From: an uncultured Bacteroides sp.
GTDB taxonomy: Bacteria > Bacteroidota > Bacteroidia > Bacteroidales > Bacteroidaceae
Direction: 5' to 3'
Length of the DNA stretch: 64,000 bases
Assembly (NCBI RefSeq): GCF_963676325.1
Contig: NZ_OY781099.1
Location: 2,666,001-2,730,000 of the forward strand
Shown here: piece after piece, positions 43,346 through 51,447 of the stretch
Layout of the letters: every line of letters begins with the position of its first letter
Numbering within the stretch: the stretch's first letter is position 1
The notes under the pieces: generated by a model
What the model saw: only the letters and a program-made list of their open reading frames with translations
Told to the model about the DNA's origin: nothing
The model's database searches: none
Made by a program: the position numbers and the translations under genes

Positions 43346-44329
43346 TCAGAAATAATATCTGAATCCTATCAGGAATGTATATCTTGCCATTCCATTATTG
43401 TCATACATAGCTGAATAAGTATTTCCACGATTGTCTTTCAGATCTCCAAGGTAACTGGACAAAACTCCGGCACTTGCTCCAAGCCCTATGTGAGGAGTAA
43501 CCATATATTCCAGTCCCAGATCAAGATTTACCGCTGAGCCATCAGCCCACAAATGATATCCGTTGCTGGCATTATCATCATGTCTATAGTAACCAATTCC
43601 AAACTCAGGCTTTAGCATCCACTTTTCGGCAAATCTCCATCGCCAACTTAACACCGGAGCGAAATAATTTTCATGAAATGTCTCTTTTACCCCAAATACC
43701 CATCCCGACGAACGGAAGCCGGAATAGAGAAGACCTATGCCAGCTCCACAGTTAAAAGTATGTTCGTACTGCAAACGCCACTCCATACCATTGCGTTGAG
43801 GAATGGAAGCAAAAGAAGAACCACTTTCTCCATTATAAATACCACTATAGATATGCCCATGTCCCATATCGACCGAAAAAATATTTCGAGGAACAGAATA
43901 CCGTTGCATCAATTCATGTTGCTCTGCCGCCTGGTTTTTAAACACCTCGCTCACCAGAGAATCATTCTTCATCGCACCTTCTCCCAGGCGCAATATGCTC
44001 CCTGCAATCTGATGACAATTACCTCCACCAGAGGAAGGCATGGAATGACTGGTAATCATCAACCCATTTCCACCCGCTTTGGCAACTTCTGTTTTTGCCA
44101 GACGGATAACATCGGAATAGGTGCATTTAGCAGCAATGCTTCCTTTTCCCACACTCACCCGTCCAATGGTTCTGGCAGAGGTCGGAACACGCTGACCTAC
44201 CCCGTAAACAATAACAGAATCGGGTACAACAATAGGTGGATATATTTTTACTATGTCAGTAACCACTATTGGGTTACAGGATGCCAAAACAACCATTAAT
44301 AACAGAGATAAAAAAAGATTTCGTTTCAT
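43346..44329 (-). CDS. Lipoprotein with C-terminal beta-barrel, unknown function
   Basis: This 327-residue protein has a lipoprotein signal (LLLMVVLASC, Cys 18). Residues 40-120 form a small alpha/beta part (TIGRVSVGKGSIAAKCTYSDVIRLAKTEVAKAGGNGLMITSH) that resembles the short domains used by YbjQ-like or secreted stress proteins; this resemblance is only by eye. From about 150 on, alternating aromatic strands (WRLQYEHTFNCGAGIGLLYSG, LDLGLEYMVTPHIGLGASAGV) end in ARYTFLIGFRYYF, a clear outer-membrane barrel terminus. A lipid anchor plus a barrel in one chain is unusual. It stands alone, converging on rpiB. Confidence 0.7.
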   Translation of the reverse strand: MKRNLFLSLLLMVVLASCNPIVVTDIVKIYPPIVVPDSVIVYGVGQRVPTSARTIGRVSVGKGSIAAKCTYSDVIRLAKTEVAKAGGNGLMITSHSMPSSGGGNCHQIAGSILRLGEGAMKNDSLVSEVFKNQAAEQHELMQRYSVPRNIFSVDMGHGHIYSGIYNGESGSSFASIPQRNGMEWRLQYEHTFNCGAGIGLLYSGFRSSGWVFGVKETFHENYFAPVLSWRWRFAEKWMLKPEFGIGYYRHDDNASNGYHLWADGSAVNLDLGLEYMVTPHIGLGASAGVLSSYLGDLKDNRGNTYSAMYDNNGMARYTFLIGFRYYF

Positions 44330-44515
44330 AGGTTCTTAATAATCATGAATTACTATTTATAATCAATTTTCAGAGCCAAAGGTAATACATTTTTTAAAAT
44401 ACAATAAATTGGAATGTTTTTATTATATGAAAATCATTGTTATTCAATGACAAATAATTATTTCAACCTATTGTTAATAATTTAGCAATATCTGGCACGA
44501 TTATTGTCAGTATAT

Positions 44516-44523
44516 AATCTTTG
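44516..44523 (+). promoter_or_regulatory. -7-like element of the VirE-type gene
   Basis: AATCTTTG fits TAnnTTTG except for the first base and lies 30 nt before the ATG at 44554. No -33 element stands out. Confidence 0.35.
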
Positions 44524-44553
44524 TACTTACAAAAACATTAAAATCTTAATACT

Positions 44554-46635
44554 ATGAATGTATCCTTATACAATGGCGGGAACAAAGGACGTCCCACGTT
44601 TGTAGAAAACCTCGCTATAGAAGCAGCTATCAACTCGTTCAAAACACTGAAGTACGCAACGCTTGTTGATAGTATCCGCAATGAGAACAGCGATTCAGCC
44701 AAAGCTTGGGAACAACTCCCCTCCTTTACTTTTGCCGCTTCCTTCAAGGGTGGACGAACAAAGACAAATATGGAGCAGTACAACGGAGTAATTCAGCTAA
44801 ACAGCGGCAAACTGGAACCCGAACAAGCCATTCGCTTACGGGATAAGGCAGCACAAGAACCCAATACATTGGCAGCATTTGTTACCACAGAAGGCACTGG
44901 AGTTGTAATCTTATCCGTTATTTCCAGTCCGGACGGCTCTATACCCGATAGTAATGAGGAGATTAGCAAATTTCATGCTCATGCCTTTTCCGTTGTCAGC
45001 TTATATTACGAATCGTGTTTGTATATCGACTTTAAGAAAAACGAACATTCCTTATTACAGTTAACCTCAGCCACTTACGACCCTGAACTGTTTTTCAACC
45101 CCGAAGCCGAAGTCTTCCTGATAGCCACCAAGAAAGATTTCGAAAAGAAAACAACGAAGCTACTCCGAAACATGGAGGGAGAGCCTGTCTCCTTTTCACA
45201 TCTGCCGGTAGGCGATCAGCGGGATGTCGAAATAAAAAGAGCTTTTGACCGTGCTTACTCCAACGCGCTCAATGTGGAGTCATTCAGGGAAGATAACCGG
45301 TCGGAGTTTGTGTACGGTTTGGCATACTTTTGTTGCCTGGCAGGTATTCCGGAGGCCGAAACCGCCAAACTGGCACTCCAACGCTGCACCACGGAACATT
45401 TCACCCCCGATGACCTTCGTCTCACCATCCGCATTAAGTACAAGGAATACGAGGATGCCGTGGGTGCTGACAGCGGACTGACAAAAGTGGAGAAAGAGAC
45501 ACGCATGCTCGAAAGGTTTATCAAGCGAAACTTTATGCTTCGTCGCAATGTAATTCTGGAAGGTATTGAATTTCGTTATGCCGATCAGTCGAGTCACGAA
45601 TGGACAGAACTTCGCGATCATCACCTCAACACCATTTACATACGCGCGCACAAAGAAGGAATAAACTGTACCCTCAATGATGTAAAGGCAATGGTCGATT
45701 CCGAGATCACCCCCTCCCATCACCCTTTCAAGGATTATATCTTTGTCCCTTTCACCGAATGGGACGGGCACGACTATATTGCCGATGTGGCAGCCACCGT
45801 ACCCACCAAAGATCCCGAGTATTTTGAATGGTGTTTCCGCAAATGGTTTGTGGCTTTGGTGGCTACTTTGATAAACGACCGAGTAATCAATCACCAGATT
45901 CTGGTATTGATAGGCGGCAAACACGGTATGGGGAAATCCACTTGGCCAGAACGCTTGTTGCCTCCCGAATGGCGGAAGAGCCATTTCGACGCCAACGTGT
46001 TTTCCAATAATCCGAATGCCACCCGCATGAAACTGAGCACGGGCGCCATTCTGAATATTGATGAATTGGACACCGTTCAGCGGTACGATCAGGAAACAGT
46101 GAAGGAACTTTTCACCACCTTCAACATCAACATTCGCACTTCGCCCGACCGTCCACCCCGTAATTTCACACGCCATGCCTCATTTTTCGGCACAACGAAT
46201 CACCTGGATATTCTGAGAGATTACACCGGTAGCCGTCGTAACTTGTGTCATGAAGTAACCGGTCCCATAAACTTTGATTTCAAAATAGATTACAAGCAAC
46301 TCTACGCCCAGGCATGGAACATGATTATCAACGGTTTCCGCTATTACTTCAATGCAGAAGAGAATGATATTGTGGAACAACACAATCAGCATTACATGGA
46401 AACGGATGCGGACATGGAACTGTTCTATGAATATTACCGCAAACCGGAGGGTGAAGAGGAAGGCATTTACCTTTCTGCTGCGAAACTGGCGGATTATATT
46501 AAGAAGAAAACGGGGATTGCTACTAGTAAGAAGATGATCGTTAAACTGGGAAGGAACTTGAAATCACTTAATTATCAGTGGAAAAGAGTAAAAGGAAAAA
46601 CAGTCTACAACGTAGTTATCAAGGAGTTAGATTAA
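44554..46635 (+). CDS. VirE-family P-loop protein (BT4734-like N-terminus, DUF3874-like C-terminus)
   Basis: This 693-residue protein is a mobile-element-type ATPase. Residues about 1-215 resemble the BT4734/VirE N-terminal primase-like domain (VSLYNGGNKGRPTFVENLAIEAAI at the start). A helical region follows, then the VirE ATPase with Walker A GGKHGMGKST near residue 455, Walker B AILNIDELD near 500, and FFGTTNHLDILRDYTGSRRNL with sensor and arginine residues. The C-terminal 110 residues are DUF3874-like with a winged-helix look. Such proteins resemble D5-type helicase-primases. The C-rich third codon positions and higher GC than its neighbours suggest transfer. It is followed by a large inverted repeat and an HU-like gene. 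Confidence 0.85.
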   Translation: MNVSLYNGGNKGRPTFVENLAIEAAINSFKTLKYATLVDSIRNENSDSAKAWEQLPSFTFAASFKGGRTKTNMEQYNGVIQLNSGKLEPEQAIRLRDKAAQEPNTLAAFVTTEGTGVVILSVISSPDGSIPDSNEEISKFHAHAFSVVSLYYESCLYIDFKKNEHSLLQLTSATYDPELFFNPEAEVFLIATKKDFEKKTTKLLRNMEGEPVSFSHLPVGDQRDVEIKRAFDRAYSNALNVESFREDNRSEFVYGLAYFCCLAGIPEAETAKLALQRCTTEHFTPDDLRLTIRIKYKEYEDAVGADSGLTKVEKETRMLERFIKRNFMLRRNVILEGIEFRYADQSSHEWTELRDHHLNTIYIRAHKEGINCTLNDVKAMVDSEITPSHHPFKDYIFVPFTEWDGHDYIADVAATVPTKDPEYFEWCFRKWFVALVATLINDRVINHQILVLIGGKHGMGKSTWPERLLPPEWRKSHFDANVFSNNPNATRMKLSTGAILNIDELDTVQRYDQETVKELFTTFNINIRTSPDRPPRNFTRHASFFGTTNHLDILRDYTGSRRNLCHEVTGPINFDFKIDYKQLYAQAWNMIINGFRYYFNAEENDIVEQHNQHYMETDADMELFYEYYRKPEGEEEGIYLSAAKLADYIKKKTGIATSKKMIVKLGRNLKSLNYQWKRVKGKTVYNVVIKELD

Positions 46636-46639
46636 CAAG

Positions 46640-46778
46640 GGGTGTCAGAGGTGTCAGTAAAAAAAGGTTTTTCAGCGTTTCAAAAATATTTTTTTGAAAA
46701 ATCTGCAAATTGCGGAATTTTCAAAATTTTATTTTCAGAAAGAGAAAAAAGACTTTTTCTCTGACACCTCTGACACCC
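46640..46778. repeat. 18-bp perfect inverted repeat of tandem GGTGTCAG units
   Basis: Left arm GGGTGTCAGAGGTGTCAG (46640-46657) and right arm CTGACACCTCTGACACCC (46761-46778) are exact reverse complements. Each arm is itself a tandem repeat of a 9-bp unit. The 103-bp spacer is AT-rich with smaller hairpins. It begins 5 bp after the VirE-type stop codon. Confidence 0.92.
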
Positions 46779-46885
46779 AGAGATATATTCATATTAGCTA
46801 ATATACTATAATTCAAACATATAGGCATATTAGCAAATATGACTAAACGAATTAGCAAAAACAAAACGAGACATCATATCGATCA

Positions 46886-46936
46886 TGTACACAATCGACT
46901 ATCGAACATGTACATGTTCGTATTCAATCTTGTACA
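46886..46936. repeat. Three TGTACA palindromes spaced 23 and 22 bp
   Basis: TGTACA starts at 46886, 46909 and 46931. The central copy is the core of the perfect 18-bp palindrome CGAACATGTACATGTTCG. The last copy is 40 bp before the HU-like ATG. Confidence 0.85.
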
Positions 46937-46975
46937 TGTTTGTAGAAACCATAAACCAATAAAACATTAATTACT

Positions 46976-47371
46976 ATGGGCATACCATATAAATTCAAGG
47001 AGATAAACGATAATTTAAGTAAAGACACAAAGAAAAAAGGCGGTGTTCACCCAATAATAAAAAGCAGAGAAAAGCTAAACACAAAAGCATTAGCCGAATA
47101 CATTGCAGGAAACGACCCATTACTACGTACAGAAATGGAGCTGGCAATAACCAAAACATTTAGTGCAATAGAGAAAGCTTTAAAAAACGGTTACACAGTT
47201 GCCTTAAATGACTATGGTGCTTTCCAACTTTCTGCCCAATTCCGTGAAGATTTTAATCCTGAAGAACCTCATCGTGCCGAGAGCATTGAGGTGAAGAGTG
47301 TGAATTTCCGGGCTTCTACTAAGATGAAGAAGCGGATTAGTGCGGCTGGGTTTGAGAAGAGTGAACGGTAA
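46976..47371 (+). CDS. HU-like DNA-binding protein
   Basis: This 131-residue protein matches the HU-HIG type found beside VirE genes in Bacteroides: a start MGIPYKFKEINDNLS, then an HU-like fold with KALAEYIAGND, an amphipathic helix (LRTEMELAITKTFSAIEKAL), NGYTVALNDYGAFQLSAQF (beta core) and the tail VKSVNFRASTKMKKRISAAGFEKS. It may bend or cover DNA, possibly at the repeats just upstream. The amidase gene that usually follows in this type of locus is absent; leftward genes follow instead. Confidence 0.8.
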   Translation: MGIPYKFKEINDNLSKDTKKKGGVHPIIKSREKLNTKALAEYIAGNDPLLRTEMELAITKTFSAIEKALKNGYTVALNDYGAFQLSAQFREDFNPEEPHRAESIEVKSVNFRASTKMKKRISAAGFEKSER

Positions 47372-47532
47372 ATGATTTTCATTAGTTAAATTCTTTTTAA
47401 TCAAATTTTGTTTTATACCTATCAAAGAATGTAAGTATCAAAGTTGATGTCCGAATAAAGAATAAAACAGTTTGGCTGTCTCAAAAAATAATGTCCAAAC
47501 TTTGTGCAATAAACTAATATCTTCAAGAGCAG

Positions 47533-47590
47533 AAAAATTGCCATTATCGACAGTTATTTCTATTTTGGAAATAATTGTCGATAATGGCAA
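47533..47590 (-). terminator. Long hairpin after the leftward NAD(P)-binding gene
   Basis: Arms 47538-47560 and 47568-47590 pair over 23 bp (22 Watson-Crick, one G-U) with a 7-nt loop. On the minus strand a run of five U follows. Just left of it (47470-47505) is GGCTGTCTCAAAAA..., which looks like the end of a Bacteroides insertion sequence. Confidence 0.75.
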
Positions 47591-47651
47591 AAAAGACAAT
47601 ACTTATTTTTATAAATTAGATATTATTATACTCGTTGGTTTTCGGATTAAT

Positions 47652-48308
47652 TTATTGTTTTGATAATTTAACAATATCTCTAACTTCCATAACAGAGATA
47701 GGATATCCTATTCTTGCTGCATTAATTATTGCTAAAGAAAGCTCTTTCAGAGTGCATACGTATTTAGAAAAAAGCAGTAAAAACAAAGGATATAAAAAGT
47801 CGATATAAATATAAAATTTATGAGTATTTTTTAAACCTTTAGTTGGCCGAATAAACGCTGGACGAAAACAATAAGCTCTCTTGAACGCTAATGTTTGCAA
47901 GTCATTTTCTGTTTTTCCTTTAATCCTCGCCCACATTGATTTTCCTTTTTCTGCACTATTGGCACCAGCTCCAGAAATGTAACAAAAAGTCATATTCGGA
48001 TTCTGTTTAGAGAGCACATTAGCAAATTCCATGGTAAGTGAATAAGTCAACCTGAAGTATTCAGGTTCGTTTTTACCTACAGAACTAACACCTAGACAAA
48101 AGAAACAAGCATCATAGCCTTTAAATTTGTTTTCGACAGCAGATAAGTCAAAAAAATTGGCATGAATTAGTTCTTTAAGTTTAGGATGCTGTAAACCTAA
48201 TGATCTTCGGTTTACAACCAAAATTTCTTCTATATCCTTATGATGGAGGCATTCATGTAACACACCTTCACCCACCATACCTGTTGCTCCTGTTATTATA
48301 ACTTTCAT
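47652..48308 (-). CDS. NAD(P)-binding Rossmann-fold protein (atypical SDR)
   Basis: This 218-residue protein opens with the dinucleotide motif in ITGATGMVGEGVLHECLH (TGxxGxxG) and continues as an atypical short-chain dehydrogenase/epimerase (YDACFFCLGVSSVGKNEPEYFRLTY, FCYISGAGANSAEKGKSMWARIKGKTENDL). A Ser/Tyr/Lys triad is not cleanly present, so it may bind cofactor without typical catalysis; substrate unknown. A hydrophobic segment near 175 (IDFLYPLFLLLFSKYV) hints at membrane contact. Its ATG overlaps the upstream membrane gene by 4 bp. Confidence 0.8.
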   Translation of the reverse strand: MKVIITGATGMVGEGVLHECLHHKDIEEILVVNRRSLGLQHPKLKELIHANFFDLSAVENKFKGYDACFFCLGVSSVGKNEPEYFRLTYSLTMEFANVLSKQNPNMTFCYISGAGANSAEKGKSMWARIKGKTENDLQTLAFKRAYCFRPAFIRPTKGLKNTHKFYIYIDFLYPLFLLLFSKYVCTLKELSLAIINAARIGYPISVMEVRDIVKLSKQ

Positions 48309-48808
48309 ATTCCTTTATTTTCTATGTAATTTAGAAGTTCCTGATAATAAATATTTGCTCTCTGCTTTGAGAAATAATCGATTAATGCGAAGGCTGAACC
48401 GAACACAATTAATGCCATTGCAATTGCCCTAAAATGTACATTTTCAACAAAATATAATAACAATATAGCAACTATAAAACATACTAAGCTGATAGCTAGG
48501 GACATTGGATATAAATATTGAAAGTCCTCTACCCGTTTAATTTCATTCTTTATAAATTCATATTGATCTTGATGATATATTTCCTCTACTAGATCTACTT
48601 TCTTACTATTAGAATAAACACCGCCGATCCCAACAGCTGTAAAAAATAAACTAATTGTGAGAAAAGGTATAAACAATGCTTTTGCAGTTGAAATATATCC
48701 GTAATGATAAAATAACAGTGCAACAAACAAGAGAAAAATACCAAATCCGAGAATAAACTTTCCTTCAAAAATCTCACCATTGTACCAATTTAAAGTATGC
48801 TCTATCAT
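48305..48808 (-). CDS. Membrane protein, unknown
   Basis: This 167-residue protein has four hydrophobic segments (FILGFGIFLLFVALLFYHYG, ALFIPFLTISLFFTAVGIGGVY, LYPMSLAISLVCFIVAILLLYF, FRAIAMALIVFGSAFALIDYF) and an acidic middle (VEEIYHQDQYEFIKNEIKRVED). No family recognised. It is translationally coupled with the Rossmann protein and probably transcribed from the -7 element at 48924-48917. Confidence 0.75.
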   Translation of the reverse strand: MIEHTLNWYNGEIFEGKFILGFGIFLLFVALLFYHYGYISTAKALFIPFLTISLFFTAVGIGGVYSNSKKVDLVEEIYHQDQYEFIKNEIKRVEDFQYLYPMSLAISLVCFIVAILLLYFVENVHFRAIAMALIVFGSAFALIDYFSKQRANIYYQELLNYIENKGI

Positions 48809-48916
48809 TTCTTATAATTTAAATATGATTATTGCTTTCTATTTTTGTATATTCTTCATTGGCTTCTTTACGATACTTTTAATTATGTTGATATGAGATA
48901 ACTGTCTAAAAATGAT

Positions 48917-48924
48917 CAAATATA
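48917..48924 (-). promoter_or_regulatory. -7 element of the leftward membrane/Rossmann pair
   Basis: Minus strand reads TATATTTG, a full match; leader about 100 nt. Confidence 0.4.
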
Positions 48925-48973
48925 CTAATAATTAAGATTAAAAGGATGCAACACTATATAAAACACCAAAATA

Positions 48974-49006
48974 AATCCCAACAAAAAAATAAATTTAGTT
49001 GGGATT
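48974..49006 (-). terminator. Hairpin after the SDR gene
   Basis: Arms AATCCCAAC / GTTGGGATT (9 bp) overlap the first bases after the SDR stop. The U-run is short. Confidence 0.45.
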
Positions 49007-49016
49007 AAATATGGGA

Positions 49017-49766
49017 TTATCGTGCTGAATAGCCACCGTCAACAAGCAGAATAACACCTGTCATAAAAGGACATTCGTCAGATGCCAAGAAATAAATTGC
49101 ATTAGCAATGTCTTCCACAGTTCCGGGACGTTTCATCGGATGTATGGAACCCAAATCTTCAGCTGTTAATTGCCCAGATGCAATAACGTCATTCAAAATA
49201 TCTGTCAAGATAGCTCCTGGTGCCACAGCATTGATTCGGATTCCAGATGTGGCATATTCTATAGCCGCACCTTTGGTCATTCCCACTACAGCATGTTTAG
49301 TTGCGCCGTATTCGCCTGCATACTCTATGCCGTTTAGCCCTGCAATGGAAGCCAAATTTACGATTGTTCCTTTGTTTTCTTGTTTCAACATTTGCAAGAT
49401 ACCATAACGCATTCCATAATATAGCCCCATTACGTTGGTTTCCACCATATTGCGCATATTATCTTTGGATGTTTGTGCGAAGAATTTAGGCTCGCCTGCA
49501 ATCCCTGAATTATTGACGATTACATCTATCGAACCGAATTTCGCAACGGTGTCTGCAATCAATTTTTCCACTTGTTCTTCTTTCGTTACATCTACGTTAT
49601 AAACGGTAGCTTCGTAACCAGCTTGTTTAAATTCTTCCAAGAATTTTTTTATTTTTTCATCGTTTCTTGAAGTAGTTACTATATTGTAACCGTTTTTGGC
49701 GAATTTTAAAGCAGTTGCTTTACCAATTCCTGTTGTGCCGCCTGTGATAATTACTGTTTTGTTCAT
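49017..49766 (-). CDS. Short-chain dehydrogenase/reductase
   Basis: This 249-residue classical SDR has the cofactor motif TGGTTGIGKATA, NNSGIAG (NNAG variant), catalytic Ser in VNLASIAGLNG, YGATKHA (the YxxxK motif) and the PG motif AVAPGAILTDIL. Typical C-terminal FLASDECPFMTGVILLVDGGY. The fold suggests an NAD(P)H-dependent reductase of an alcohol or ketone; substrate unknown. It is transcribed alone from a full -7 element and lies among decayed redox genes. Confidence 0.92.
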   Translation of the reverse strand: MNKTVIITGGTTGIGKATALKFAKNGYNIVTTSRNDEKIKKFLEEFKQAGYEATVYNVDVTKEEQVEKLIADTVAKFGSIDVIVNNSGIAGEPKFFAQTSKDNMRNMVETNVMGLYYGMRYGILQMLKQENKGTIVNLASIAGLNGIEYAGEYGATKHAVVGMTKGAAIEYATSGIRINAVAPGAILTDILNDVIASGQLTAEDLGSIHPMKRPGTVEDIANAIYFLASDECPFMTGVILLVDGGYSAR

Positions 49767-49792
49767 TTTTGAATATTTTAAATGTTACAATA

Positions 49793-49800
49793 CAAAAGTA
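49793..49800 (-). promoter_or_regulatory. -7 element of the SDR gene
   Basis: Minus strand reads TACTTTTG, a full match, 27 nt before the ATG. Confidence 0.5.
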
Positions 49801-50089
49801 ATATGTTAACGCGAGAGAGATTTTGCTCATAGGTTCAACATTATTTGTTTTACAGACCATTTAGATATTGCACTCAAAGAACAGTTATATCAATAATGGC
49901 AGTTTATGAAACTTTTTTTCTAAATCCACGATGAGGTTTGAGCGGAGTACTTACTACACACATCAGAAATAGTAATTAGTTACCAATATTTATTTGTTTT
50001 AATTAGCTTTTCCCTTGTTTAAACACGGCTCAGTATAAAAAGTTGTGGGATAAGTGTTAATTCTTTATCTTTGAACAATGAATAAAAAG

Positions 50090-51020
50090 AAATCCCCAAG
50101 CATTGCAACTAGCACATTTTATTTTAGTTAGCTGGTTTTCCTGGAATTTATTCACAAGATTGGGTTCCGCAATAAAAGGCTTGCCATTCCTATGTATTCA
50201 ATTTTTGAACTATTTAAAAACTGATTAATTTGCAGATAGTTTCGATTACCTCCTGTGACAATAACACTGGCATTACATTCATCCGCAATCTTTGAAGCTT
50301 CTTCTTTATAATATATATCTTTTTTCAATGAATTTGCATACCAGTTGCCACTTACTTCAATTGCATCGACTCCCAGGTTAGATAATTGTTTACATGCATA
50401 TAAAGAGTCTTCAAACGATTGACCTCCTTCAATCCCATCAGAACTATTTATTTTAACCCAAATTTGAAAATCGGTACCAACAGCACATCTTATGGCACAA
50501 TAGGTTTCAAGTAACATCCTTACACGGTTCTCAACACAACCACCATACAAGTCAGTTTGTTGATTATACATTGGAGAAAGAAATTGGTTTAATAAGAATC
50601 CGTGAGCTGCATGAATCTAAATACCATCAAAACCTGCTTTTTTAGCTCTTAGTGCAGCTTGAGCAAACTTTTCCTGCACGGATTTTATTTCATGAATATT
50701 CATTTCTTTAGGCACAATTCCTGTAATTAAATTTGCAACCGAACTTGCTCCTAAAACAACTTGTTCTGTAACGTCACCCATTACAAAGGATCCAAATGCA
50801 ACCAATTGCAGGAAGTGGTGATGCTTTTTCCAAATTGTCAATCAAAGTAAAACCAGTAATAATTGTTCCTACGCCTCCTTTAGCCAGATTCACATAGGAT
50901 TCAATACTATTATTGTTCAAATGCCCTGAAATAGAATGATCGCCTATTGATGACTTAATAAAACGGTTTTTCAAAGTTAAATTCCCTATTATTGTAATAT
51001 CAAGTAATTCTTTTATTTTA
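50090..51020 (-). pseudogene. Degraded NADH:flavin oxidoreductase (old yellow enzyme family)
   Basis: Pieces of an old-yellow-enzyme gene can be read in order on the minus strand: IGNLTLKNRFIKSSIGDHS (N-terminus), then LIDNLEKASP, then GASSVANLITGIVPKEMNIHEIK, AALRAKKAGFDGI, a stop codon, IHAAHGFLLNQFLSP, NQQTDLYGGCVENRVRMLLE, VTGGNRNY, and, in another frame, IAEPNLVNKFQEN and CASCNAWG. At least two frame changes (near 50,800 and 50,180), an in-frame TAG near 50,615 and a missing stretch between the first two parts show it is broken. The lost segment would hold part of the FMN site. Confidence 0.85.
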
Positions 51021-51100
51021 TTTTGAAAATTTAATAATTGCGATTATAGTCAGATTGTTTTTAAGGTATAATAGCCAAGCTTTTATTTCTAAGCCTCAGG

Positions 51101-51430
51101 TTACATTACAGCATTATGTTCTAAGTAAGCTTGGATACCAAGAGTTCCTCCTTCTCGGCCAATACCGGATTGTTTCATTCCGCCAAAAGGAGCATAAGGA
51201 TTGTGATTAAATTTATTTATCATGATTTGACTAGCAATGATTTGTTTAGCAATCTGCCCAGCTCTATCCGGATTGGCAGAACTCACATAGCCATACACAT
51301 AAGAAGTGTCATTGGTAATTCGAATAGCCTCTTCTTCTGTTTTGTATGAAATGACTAACAGTACCAAACCAAAAATTTCTTTCTAAGCAATCATCATACT
51401 ATTTTTTACATTCACGGAAATTGCGAGCTT
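51101..51430 (-). pseudogene. Truncated aldehyde dehydrogenase, C-terminal part only
   Basis: About 90 codons remain of the ALDH C-terminus: EIFGLVLLVISYKTEEEAI, NDTSYVYGYVSSANPDRA, then MINKFNHNPYAPFGGMKQSGIGREGG (the family's F-G-G-x-K-x-S-G motif). A stop codon interrupts the EEIFGPV-like region near 51,385, and the catalytic Cys/Glu domain is missing. It cannot make an active enzyme. Confidence 0.8.
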
Positions 51431-51447
51431 ATTAAAATTAGTTAGAA

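Larger units (their letters stand above)
46636..46975. other. 340-bp gap with large inverted repeat and TGTACA array
   Basis: No gene is seen. The left part holds the GGTGTCAG-type inverted repeat (46640-46778), the right part AT-rich DNA with the TGTACA array and an 18-bp palindrome (46903-46920). The small DUF4248-type gene often found at this place in related loci is not present. Confidence 0.65.

Noticed and set aside
45280..46176. 298-codon open frame antisense to the VirE-type gene
   Set aside because: It is a shadow frame caused by the higher GC and codon pattern of the sense gene; no domain or start signal is seen.
47472..47663. 63-codon ORF on the plus strand
   Set aside because: Its middle is the 23-bp hairpin and its end overlaps the opposite gene; likely chance coding in an insertion-sequence remnant or terminator.
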